Positions 1-4,599 of a stretch of 6,307 bases of DNA are shown in pieces. A model generated the notes under the pieces. The model worked only from the letters and a program-made list of their open reading frames with translations. It made no database searches and had not been told where the DNA came from. Numbering within the stretch: the first letter of the stretch is position 1; each line of letters begins with the position of its first letter. The translations under genes were made by a program, and so were the position numbers. The DNA is from an uncultured Ruminococcus sp. (lineage in GTDB: Bacteria; Bacillota; Clostridia; Oscillospirales; Ruminococcaceae), in assembly GCA_937926145.1 (NCBI GenBank), contig CALANW010000134.1:1-6307 (forward strand). The letters are read 5' to 3'.

Positions 1-488
1 TCAAGACCCTCATAAGCATAAATTCCGCTTTCAACAGGGATAATTACATAATTGCTTGCGTTCATTGCATTGCTTGCAAGCAAGTCGAGAAGCGTTCTGC
101 AATCGAGCAGTATGTAATCATATTCTGCGAATACGTCATTGCTCAGAATACGCCTGAGAATGTAATTGCTGTCCTCATCATTTGCCATAGTGCTTGTGAT
201 GTTGGTGAGCATAGGCGAGGACGGTATGTAGTCGATACCGCTTTCATTATGACGAATTACGTCCGAAAGATTTGTATCAATATCAGCAACAGCATTGTAA
301 ATCAGTTCGGCAACTGTAAGCTTACCGTCCTTAATGTAGCCGAGGGTCCGGCTTGCGTTCTGCTGCTGATCGAGGTCAATGACAAGAACCTTTTTGCCGA
401 GCTGCACAAGACCTCCTGCAACGTTTACCGTGGTAGTGGTTTTTCCAACTCCGCCTTTTTCTGAACATACTGAAATTATCTTTGACAT
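1..488 (-). CDS. parA: ParA/Soj-family ATPase, 3' end cut by window edge
   Basis: This encodes 162 residues of a ParA/MinD-type (deviant Walker A) ATPase; the C-terminus lies beyond base 1. Seen: the deviant Walker A loop KGGVGKTT at residues 11-18 (signature Lys11, catalytic-loop Lys16), an A' motif with Asp38 and Asp40 in VLVIDLDQQQNAS, and a Walker B strand YILLD ending at Asp129. Family knowledge: these proteins dimerise on ATP, bind DNA non-specifically and help segregate plasmids or excised integrative elements. Start choice: ATG at 488 has AGGGGGA (495-501) six bases upstream; an ATG one codon earlier (491) overlaps the upstream gene's TAA as TAATG. Either start implies translational coupling with that gene. 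Odd points: the usual DxDPQGN is DLDQQQN, and the usual CPP after Walker B is C-R-T. No ParB-like gene is visible. Confidence 0.9.
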   Translation of the reverse strand, partial: MSKIISVCSEKGGVGKTTTTVNVAGGLVQLGKKVLVIDLDQQQNASRTLGYIKDGKLTVAELIYNAVADIDTNLSDVIRHNESGIDYIPSSPMLTNITSTMANDEDSNYILRRILSNDVFAEYDYILLDCRTLLDLLASNAMNASNYVIIPVESGIYAYEGL

Positions 489-490
489 CA

Positions 491-808
491 TTATTCCCCC
501 TGTTTTTCTGAGCCTATGTTTTCAATGCTCTCGATGATTTTTTCAAGAACTTCACGATTTTCATCTTTGCCCGAAATTCTCATAATATCAAGTGCAAAGT
601 TCATTCCCTGAACAAATCCAAGGTTCTGAGCAGAGTAAGCATATTCATTTATCTGAACTGTTAATTCATTTGCGGTTTCATCAATACACTTACAGTATTT
701 GAAGAATTCTTTCTTCCACATATTCTCTTGTTTATTCTCATAGTCTTCTTCATAGTCAACCATGATCTGACGTAAATGTCTAAAAACGGCTGCGTCTTTA
801 TTACCCAT
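491..808 (-). CDS. 105-aa protein of unknown function, coupled to parA
   Basis: This is a small soluble protein without signal peptide or membrane segment. The N-terminal half is charged and probably helical (DYEEDYENKQENMWKKE), and the C-terminal half has a GFVQGMNFALDIMRI stretch followed by an acidic helix. That F-x-x-G-x-x-x-A/L-x-x-M pattern recalls small clostridial proteins such as the DUF6809 type, but the match is from memory and weak. It has a strong SD, GGGAGGA (815-821), six bases before the ATG. It is the second gene of the leftward operon, 41 bases after the winged-helix-like gene, and its TAA overlaps an ATG of parA. The position between a likely regulator and parA suggests a role in partition or stability, perhaps as a ParA partner. 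That is inference; no functional motif is recognised. Confidence 0.75.
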   Translation of the reverse strand: MGNKDAAVFRHLRQIMVDYEEDYENKQENMWKKEFFKYCKCIDETANELTVQINEYAYSAQNLGFVQGMNFALDIMRISGKDENREVLEKIIESIENIGSEKQGE

Positions 809-849
809 TTTAAGTCCTCCCTATTATGTAAAGTATTTGATTGAAAAAT

Positions 850-1191
850 TTATTTCAGCTTATTCACCTCGCTTTTGAATAAGTCTGTCAAACACTCCGG
901 CGATAAATTTGCGGCTTCGGCAAGTGTTCTGATTAGAGAAATCAAGTCAAGTATCTTATCAAAGTATAGTGCCTGAGCCTTTTCAAAACAGTTATCGGTA
1001 AGCACATAAAAATTAGCAGAATTGATTTTTACAATGTCTGCATCAATCAGACATTTGTAAATCGCACTCATCTGCCGTCCTGCATTATAATCTTTTGACC
1101 TGAGACAGTCACCGGCTTTCTTTTCTCCTGACGTGATAGAAAAAATAATTTCATTCAGAACCTGTTCTTTTATTCCTATTTTAGTATTCAA
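850..1191 (-). CDS. 113-aa winged-helix-like protein (GntR-like), possible operon autoregulator
   Basis: This is the first gene of the leftward par operon. The N-terminal part has the spacing of a GntR-type winged helix: a helix (KEQVLNEIIFSITSGE), the G-x-x-x-x-G-D-x-L-x-S turn (EKKAGDCLRS), a probable recognition helix (GRQMSAIYKCLIDADIV) and a wing-like strand (NFYVL). The segment between the S and the recognition helix is about six residues shorter than in ordinary GntR proteins, so the assignment is tentative. The C-terminal half is helical and might dimerise; there is no typical ligand domain. Start choice: TTG at 1191 has AAAGGTGA (1197-1204) five bases upstream. A GTG at 1200 is in frame but lies inside that SD, so it is less likely (it would add three residues). 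The upstream promoter carries paired TATGTACATA palindromes whose GT-AC core suits GntR-type proteins, which suggests autoregulation. Confidence 0.7.
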   Translation of the reverse strand: MNTKIGIKEQVLNEIIFSITSGEKKAGDCLRSKDYNAGRQMSAIYKCLIDADIVKINSANFYVLTDNCFEKAQALYFDKILDLISLIRTLAEAANLSPECLTDLFKSEVNKLK

Positions 1192-1221
1192 GATATTCAC
1201 CTTTCTGCTTTTGAGGACGGG

Positions 1222-1242
1222 GAAGTATAAAGCGAATACTTC
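1222..1242 (-). promoter_or_regulatory. Leader hairpin upstream of the winged-helix-like gene
   Basis: A perfect 7-bp stem (GAAGTAT 1222-1228 with ATACTTC 1236-1242) has a 7-base loop, about 30 bases before the TTG start. A second weaker stem, CTTGA (1251-1255) with TCAAG (1267-1271), sits just upstream of it in the same transcript. Neither is followed by a U-run in the direction of transcription, so they are not terminators; an RNA-stability or translation role is possible but unproven. The rest of the 165-base leader (1192-1356) shows no gene. Confidence 0.3.
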
Positions 1243-1353
1243 TTAAACTGCTTGACTTTTTTAATATCAAGTACTGCCCCTTTTACGTTCTGTCTTTAAA
1301 AGTTGTAGCTGAAATTTACCGCTCCTCTCGGATTTAATTATACCCCCTCCCCC

Positions 1354-1404
1354 TATGTACATATTATAGCATAAGCCTAACAAAATAGCAATAGTATGTA
1401 CATA
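1354..1404. repeat. Paired 10-bp palindromes flanking the par-operon promoter (candidate operators)
   Basis: The fully symmetric decamer TATGTACATA occurs at 1354-1363 and again at 1395-1404, 41 bp apart (about four helical turns, so on the same DNA face). Read on the minus strand, the first copy lies three bases upstream of the -35 and the second begins at the last base of the -10 and covers the predicted transcription start. Two identical operators in these places are what repression by steric block and looping would need. The GT-AC core is compatible with GntR-family sites. The repeats are seen; the repressor identity is inferred. Confidence 0.55.
1363..1391 (-). promoter_or_regulatory. 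Promoter of the leftward par operon (extended -10)
   Basis: On the minus strand, -35 TTGCTA (1391-1386) and a consensus -10 TATAAT (1368-1363) are separated by exactly 17 bases, with TGC immediately before the -10 (extended -10, TGn). The start is expected near 1356, giving a leader of about 165 bases before the TTG at 1191. No terminator is visible between the relaxase stop (1431) and this promoter, so read-through from the mob operon may also feed these genes. Confidence 0.7.
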
Positions 1405-1430
1405 TATTTTTAATATTTAACTAAATACAC

Positions 1431-2786
1431 TTACTCAAGTTCGCCCTTGGATTTTTTGCGTTCGTCTCGTTCAAGTTCAAAATATCTTTCGATTTTTCCC
1501 TTGGCAGTTTCCAATGAGTTAAGTGAATTTTTTATATCATGATAGTTCTCAAGCAATGCTTCTCTCTGAGTTTCTTCTTCCGTAATTTTCATTTCGAGAA
1601 CAGCTCTGTTGGGGAGGGTAGTACCTGTATATTTTTCTCTCAGCCATTCCTTGGAGGAATTAAAGATTGAAAGCTCTTTGCTGTGTTCACGCTTGAATTT
1701 TTCTTTTGAAGATGATCTCAAAAATTCATCGTGAACCGCTTTCATTTTCCAATAGGTGTTGAGCATTTTCAGCAGCTCTCTTTGTTCAATGATTGATGAT
1801 TCATAGTCATTCAGTTTTTGAACAACATCAAACCGCTGGTCATACATATCCGATATTTTTTCATCAAGCTGCTCGACAGAACCAACTCCGTAATCGGACA
1901 GAAAATTCAGTAACCGTGAAGCTTCCTGCATATTTTTTAAAGCTGCCCACCTGTTCAGACCTACAGCTTTATCGTCATTTATCTGATAAAATCCTGTATC
2001 TTTTGAAATGGTCGCAGTACGTTTTTTCACCTGACGGTCAATACGTTTTTTTATCTGTTCGGGGTCGTAGTACCAACCTAAACTTTTACGGCTGCACCTT
2101 GTGAACCGTTCCTGTTCCTCAGCTCTGAACGATAAAGAATGTCCCCTGATTTTATATTCATATTTCATCTCGTTCTGCATTCTGTTCAGGAAATCATCAA
2201 AGCTGTCGGAAGTCATAACGCAACTGTCAATAGCATTTTTCAGCTTGCTCTTATATGAATTTTTCTTCATATCCTGAAGCCATTCATAGTAGCATTTTCC
2301 ATAACCCTTTTCAGGCATTTCAATGACGGATAATTTATTCTCTATGCAAATATCGTCACTTATTTTTCTTAACTGTTTCCATGCCGGATTATTCTTTCTG
2401 TCATGCTCCGTTCCAAAGGATAAGCCGTTCTCAAAATTTACTCCGCATATTATCAAATGGTTATGGATATGCCCACGATCTACATGAGTAGAGATAACAT
2501 ATTCATACTTTCCTTTCAATAATTCGTCCGCAGTTTGTATTCCAATTTTATGCGCCTGTTCGGGTGTAACTTCGTTAGGCTTGAAAGATTGAATGCAATG
2601 ATAAGCAAGGTTCTTTCCCGAATAATGATGTTTGTTCCTTGTCTTTTCAAACTCCAAAAAAGCAGTCTGCTCAGAGCAAGCAAAAGATGATACATAAATT
2701 TTTTCATCTGTCTTTTCAGGGTTCGTAATGTAAGCGATTGCCTTTTCAACCGTACTTTTAATCGGGTGAATTTTCGTGTACGCCAT
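1431..2786 (-). CDS. MOBP-type relaxase (MobA/VirD2-like)
   Basis: This 451-aa conjugative relaxase would nick one strand at oriT, stay covalently bound through a tyrosine and pilot the strand to a recipient. Seen: motif I with the likely nucleophile Tyr19 in AIAYITNPEKT, and the metal-binding histidine motif THVDRGHIHNHL with His101, Asp103, His106, His108 and His110. The relaxase domain spans about residues 1-200. From about residue 290 to the end the protein is highly charged and heptad-rich (probable coiled coil), with no primase or helicase domain visible, as in many small mobilizable elements. Start: ATG at 2786 with GGAGGAG seven bases upstream, inside the 3' end of mobC (29-base overlap), so the pair is co-transcribed and probably coupled. 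The organisation resembles clostridial mobilizable transposons that borrow a co-resident type IV secretion system; none is visible here. Confidence 0.95.
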   Translation of the reverse strand: MAYTKIHPIKSTVEKAIAYITNPEKTDEKIYVSSFACSEQTAFLEFEKTRNKHHYSGKNLAYHCIQSFKPNEVTPEQAHKIGIQTADELLKGKYEYVISTHVDRGHIHNHLIICGVNFENGLSFGTEHDRKNNPAWKQLRKISDDICIENKLSVIEMPEKGYGKCYYEWLQDMKKNSYKSKLKNAIDSCVMTSDSFDDFLNRMQNEMKYEYKIRGHSLSFRAEEQERFTRCSRKSLGWYYDPEQIKKRIDRQVKKRTATISKDTGFYQINDDKAVGLNRWAALKNMQEASRLLNFLSDYGVGSVEQLDEKISDMYDQRFDVVQKLNDYESSIIEQRELLKMLNTYWKMKAVHDEFLRSSSKEKFKREHSKELSIFNSSKEWLREKYTGTTLPNRAVLEMKITEEETQREALLENYHDIKNSLNSLETAKGKIERYFELERDERKKSKGELE

Positions 2787-3171
2787 TCGTTTTCTCCTCC
2801 GTCACGTCCATGAAAAGCTTCATAATTTCAATTTGCTGTTTCATCATAGTTTCAACTTTTTCCTGTAGATCAAGCAGGTCGGCTTCGTAAAAATCGCTTG
2901 TCGAATTGATACGCTTGGCAATCTGATTTATGTTCTTGGCAGCATTACTCATAAGGTAATTGTTCTTTCGGATCTCGTTTTCCAAATCCGAATAATCATA
3001 CCTTATACACTGTCCGTCAATCGCCATTTTTCGCAAATACGCTTCACGGTTTTTAATATGGAGCAAGTTCATTCGTGCCTGAATAAATTTCAGTTCTTCA
3101 TCATCTACTCTGAAAAATATTCTTTTCTTTCGGGTTCTCTGACTTTCCTTTTTATCATTTTTTTCGCTCAT
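2758..3171 (-). CDS. mobC: MobC-type mobilization accessory protein
   Basis: This 137-aa relaxosome accessory protein would bind oriT DNA and help the relaxase nick. Seen: a basic N-terminus (RTRKKRI), then a ribbon-helix-helix-like segment (FFRVDDEELKFIQARM ... REAYLRKMAIDG), then the MobC C-terminal pattern with N-x-N-Q-I-A-K-R-I-N (AAKNINQIAKRINS) and a final helical stretch. These are hallmarks of the MobC family (Pfam MobC). Start choice: the frame is open up to 3261, but only the ATG at 3171 has a good SD, AAAGGA seven bases upstream; the upstream codons lie over the candidate oriT hairpins and are probably untranslated. The relaxase start is nested in the last 29 bases. Transcription comes from the leftward promoter near 3393-3422 through a leader of roughly 215 bases. 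Confidence 0.9.
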   Translation of the reverse strand: MSEKNDKKESQRTRKKRIFFRVDDEELKFIQARMNLLHIKNREAYLRKMAIDGQCIRYDYSDLENEIRKNNYLMSNAAKNINQIAKRINSTSDFYEADLLDLQEKVETMMKQQIEIMKLFMDVTEEKTNGVHENSPD

Positions 3172-3201
3172 TATTTTTTCCTTTCCTGTCATCTCAGAGG
3201 G

Positions 3202-3381
3202 TTTGGGAAACCTCCCAAAAATATTTTCGATTTTATCGAAAATCGGCGAGTGGACACCCACTTGCGTTGCTTGCTATTTTAGAAACCAACTTCGTCCCCC
3301 TCTTGCAATGCTATAGCTTTACCCCACTGTATGCACCCCCATACTTTTACCCCCACACGCCCAATATAGGCAGGGGACGAA
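3202..3381. other. Candidate oriT: hairpin cluster and phased C-tracts upstream of mobC
   Basis: This non-coding stretch lies between mobC and its promoter, the usual place for oriT. It has three adjacent hairpins: TTTGGG (3202-3207)/CCCAAA (3214-3219); a perfect 9-bp stem ATTTTCGAT (3223-3231)/ATCGAAAAT (3235-3243) with loop TTT; and AGTGG (3249-3253)/CCACT (3258-3262). Next comes a perfect 9-bp inverted repeat TTCGTCCCC (3291-3299)/GGGGACGAA (3373-3381) enclosing C-tracts. ACCCC begins at 3321, 3335 and 3349, exactly 14 bases apart, like short iterons, and GTATG/CATAC (3329-3344) forms a further small stem. MobC and relaxase sites are expected in such a block, but no nick sequence is recognised with confidence. 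The same bases are the leader of the mob mRNA, so some structures may act in RNA. Confidence 0.5.
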
Positions 3382-3392
3382 TCCCTATATAT

Positions 3393-3422
3393 ATTATAGT
3401 GAAAAATGATAGCGTTTGTAAA
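3393..3422 (-). promoter_or_regulatory. Leftward promoter for mobC-relaxase
   Basis: On the minus strand, -35 TTTACA (3422-3417, five of six to consensus) and -10 TATAAT (3398-3393) are separated by 18 bases. The start is expected near 3386, just before the GGGGACGAA arm of the candidate oriT repeat. It faces away from the regulator promoter, their -35 boxes being about 42 bases apart, so one protein bound between them could control both. Confidence 0.65.
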
Positions 3423-3464
3423 TAGGAAACATATTGTTAAAATAAAAAAATATATTTTGAAGTA

Positions 3465-3493
3465 TTTACATAACATTTGCTTTAAGGTATAAT
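3465..3493 (+). promoter_or_regulatory. Rightward promoter for the sigma-region-4-like regulator gene
   Basis: -35 TTTACA (3465-3470), exactly 17 bases, then -10 TATAAT (3488-3493). The start is expected at about 3500-3501, which places the transcript's first bases on the GAAAGA that can pair with the SD of the following gene. It uses the same -35 sequence as the divergent mob promoter. Confidence 0.75.
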
Positions 3494-3500
3494 GAATATA

Positions 3501-3558
3501 GAAAGATCTTCCATACTTTTTGCGGTTTGAACCGTAAATTTATTTTTGGAGGTCTTTC
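3501..3558 (+). promoter_or_regulatory. Structured leader RNA: SD-sequestering helix plus terminator-like hairpin
   Basis: The predicted first 11 bases of the transcript (GAAAGATCTTC, 3501-3511) can pair without a gap with GGAGGTCTTTC (3548-3558), with two G·U pairs. That includes the whole SD (GGAGG, 3548-3552), which lies nine bases before the ATG. Enclosed is a hairpin, TTTGCGGT (3519-3526)/ACCGTAAA (3531-3538) with loop TTGA, followed directly by TTTATTTTT (3539-3547), the layout of a weak intrinsic terminator. The leader could therefore limit both elongation and translation initiation of the regulator gene. Base pairing is seen; regulation is inferred. Confidence 0.5.
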
Positions 3559-3561
3559 GCT

Positions 3562-3963
3562 ATGAGCAAAAGCAAAAAAGAATTCCGTCTTGAAGATGGT
3601 ACTCCCGTAACGAGTACCGAAACAGTTTACAAAGCATATGCGAGTAAACGAAATAAGGAACGTTATCTCAAACGCAGGCAGGCTGAATATGAAAAAATAT
3701 CGCTTGACGATAATGGCGCATATGATATAGCTGCTGAGGATAACACAGAGGAGACGGTCGAGAAAGAACATGAAATTGCAATGCTCCGTCATGCTATCAA
3801 AACTCTGACCGTAAGGGAACAGGGTTTGATAATGGATTACTTTTTCAATGATTACTCTCTGAGAACCTTGGCGATCAAATACGGAGTAAGCCACACTAAA
3901 ATCCATTCTGAAATTAATTTCGCTTTATCCAAATTAAAGGACTACATAGTCAACAATGGATAA
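3562..3963 (+). CDS. Sigma-70 region 4-like regulator of mobile element
   Basis: This is a 133-aa DNA-binding regulator of the short sigma-factor-like type common in clostridial ICEs and in Tn916-like elements. The N-terminus (residues 7-43) has the family signature EFRLEDGTPV ... VYKAYASKRNKERYLKR, the middle is acidic, and residues 72-129 match sigma-70 region 4: LTVREQGLIMDYFFNDYSL followed by a helix-turn-helix (LRTLAIKYGVSHTKIHSEI, about 100-118). Sigma region 2 is missing, so it cannot be a complete sigma factor; it more likely activates element promoters by contacting DNA and polymerase. The ATG at 3562 has GGAGG nine bases upstream, and that SD can be masked by the leader. It is the first gene of the rightward arm leading to the TnpW-like protein and the recombinase. 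Its target promoters are not known from the sequence. Confidence 0.85.
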   Translation: MSKSKKEFRLEDGTPVTSTETVYKAYASKRNKERYLKRRQAEYEKISLDDNGAYDIAAEDNTEETVEKEHEIAMLRHAIKTLTVREQGLIMDYFFNDYSLRTLAIKYGVSHTKIHSEINFALSKLKDYIVNNG

Positions 3964-3969
3964 AGCGTA

Positions 3970-4023
3970 AAATTATGCACTATACCAAATCTTTATTAAC
4001 TTTCTGTTAAATAGGCATAATTT
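3970..4023. repeat. 9-bp inverted repeat after the regulator gene
   Basis: AAATTATGC (3970-3978) and GCATAATTT (4015-4023) are perfect inverted copies 36 bases apart, enclosing a smaller perfect repeat TTAAC (3996-4000)/GTTAA (4006-4010). The repeat begins seven bases after the regulator's stop codon. It may be a weak terminator, an mRNA 3' stem or a protein site; there is no U-tract to make termination certain. Confidence 0.3.
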
Positions 4024-4035
4024 CAATTACAATCG

Positions 4036-4109
4036 CTTGAAAATTTCACTATTTATTATAGAGGAGAGAAAATTTATCCTCTTTAATACATACAGTATCT
4101 TGAAAATTT
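4036..4109. repeat. 11-bp direct repeat in AT-rich spacer
   Basis: CTTGAAAATTT occurs at 4036-4046 and 4099-4109, 63 bases apart, in an AT-rich non-coding stretch (24% GC in 4081-4130). The spacing is six helical turns. Function unknown; a regulator-binding or recombination-accessory site is conceivable. Confidence 0.3.
4060..4084 (+). terminator. Possible weak terminator after the regulator gene
   Basis: AGAGGA (4060-4065) pairs with TCCTCT (4077-4082) over an 11-base loop and is followed by only a short T-run and TTAAT. The stem is short, so it would terminate weakly at best. It is the only hairpin with any T-run between the regulator and the GC-rich island. Confidence 0.25.
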
Positions 4110-4139
4110 AATATCGAACATTTACAGAGTACATAAAAT

Positions 4140-4346
4140 CATTTCGGTGTCCGCCAAGATCTCCTGTTCCGTTGGGAAACGCAACAAACCATGATGAACC
4201 ATTACGGTGAAATTAAGGAATGAGCGACAGCCATGCTTTGCTTACGATTCACGTCAATGAATCGGAACGGCAGCCGAAAGATTTGTATAATGATACTTCC
4301 GCATTGAACGCCTCACCGCATTGTGCGGCTCACCCACAAGCATGGG
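4140..4346 (+). ncRNA. Candidate structured RNA between regulator and TnpW-like gene
   Basis: A GC-rich island (52% in 4141-4190, 56% in 4311-4360) stands in AT-rich DNA (24% just upstream). Supporting pairings: a hairpin at 4165-4186 with four pairs, a C·C mismatch, four pairs (CGTT/AACG) and a GGGA loop of GNRA type; CGATTC (4245-4250)/GAATCG (4259-4264) with an 8-base loop; CCGCA (4316-4320)/TGCGG (4324-4328) with loop TTG; and a closing 8-bp perfect helix CCATGCTT (4231-4238)/AAGCATGG (4338-4345). TGAGC (4221-4225)/GCTCA (4328-4332) would cross the closing helix as a pseudoknot. No Rfam family is recognised. It may be an independent RNA or the leader of the TnpW-like gene. A 49-codon ORF overlaps most of it, so coding is an alternative. 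Confidence 0.4.
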
Positions 4347-4369
4347 AAGAAGCATTGCATTTGCATTGA
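4220..4369 (+). CDS. Possible 49-aa small protein (overlaps candidate structured RNA)
   Basis: An ATG at 4220 opens 49 codons ending in TGA at 4367-4369. The product starts MSDSHALLTIHVNESERQ and ends WEEALHLH, with several histidines; no family is recognised. A GGTGA (4206-4210) nine bases upstream could serve as SD. The ATG overlaps, as ATGA, the stop of a 10-codon ORF (4191-4223, MMNHYGEIKE), which could couple translation. Against it, the same bases make a consistent set of RNA helices and the codon choice shows no clear resemblance to neighbouring genes. Low confidence. Confidence 0.25.
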   Translation: MSDSHALLTIHVNESERQPKDLYNDTSALNASPHCAAHPQAWEEALHLH

Positions 4370-4434
4370 CTTATGATAACAGCATGACGAACTGTTTCTC
4401 TGTATTGTTCAAATCTTACGTTAGGAGTTTGGTT

Positions 4435-4599
4435 ATGAAAGAAAACAATAACAATGAATGTGTCAGCAGTAAGTATGAGATTGATGACAGTACATTTTAT
4501 GTTAAGTCAATCTTTTCCTCCGACAAACCAAAAGAAGTTGCAGAGAAGATAGAAAAGCTTATTAAAGCGGAAATTGATACTATTGCAATAAAAATTTAA
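4435..4599 (+). CDS. TnpW-like small transposon protein
   Basis: This 54-aa protein resembles the TnpW family (transposon-encoded proteins found next to TnpX/TndX-type recombinases in clostridial elements). Seen: a short polar N-terminus, a two-strand core (KYEIDDSTFYVKSIFS) and a helix (DKPKEVAEKIEKLIKAEI), which follow the family pattern of G/D-x-T-x-x-V-x-x-x-F-S followed by a helix ending in I-x-x-L-I. The biochemical role of TnpW is not established. Start choice: the frame extends upstream to 4321, but only the ATG at 4435 has a good SD (TAGGAG, 4422-4427, seven bases upstream), and the upstream codons fall in the GC-rich island. The recombinase gene starts 88 bases downstream, suggesting co-expression with recombination functions. 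Confidence 0.75.
   Translation: MKENNNNECVSSKYEIDDSTFYVKSIFSSDKPKEVAEKIEKLIKAEIDTIAIKI

Noticed and set aside
249..464. A 71-codon plus-strand ORF over parA
   Set aside because: It lies opposite the Walker A region of parA and has no good ribosome site.
1431..2786. Alternative-frame ORFs at 1793-2104 (+) and 2516-2749 (-)
   Set aside because: They are shadows of the relaxase gene without family resemblance.
3172..3261. A 30-residue N-terminal extension of MobC from a GTG at 3261
   Set aside because: The ATG at 3171 has a clear SD and the family N-terminus begins there; the extension would encode the hairpin region.
3279..3476. A 65-codon minus-strand ORF with a hydrophobic N-terminus
   Set aside because: It has no SD, and it overlies the mob promoter and the repeat-rich candidate oriT; its apparent membrane segment is just translated AT-rich DNA.
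3466..3906. A 146-codon minus-strand ORF opposite the regulator gene
   Set aside because: It is antisense to a well-supported gene and its promoter and resembles no protein family.
4321..4434. A 38-residue N-terminal extension of the TnpW-like protein
   Set aside because: The ATG at 4435 has TAGGAG at ideal distance and gives the usual TnpW length; the extension reads through the GC-rich island.
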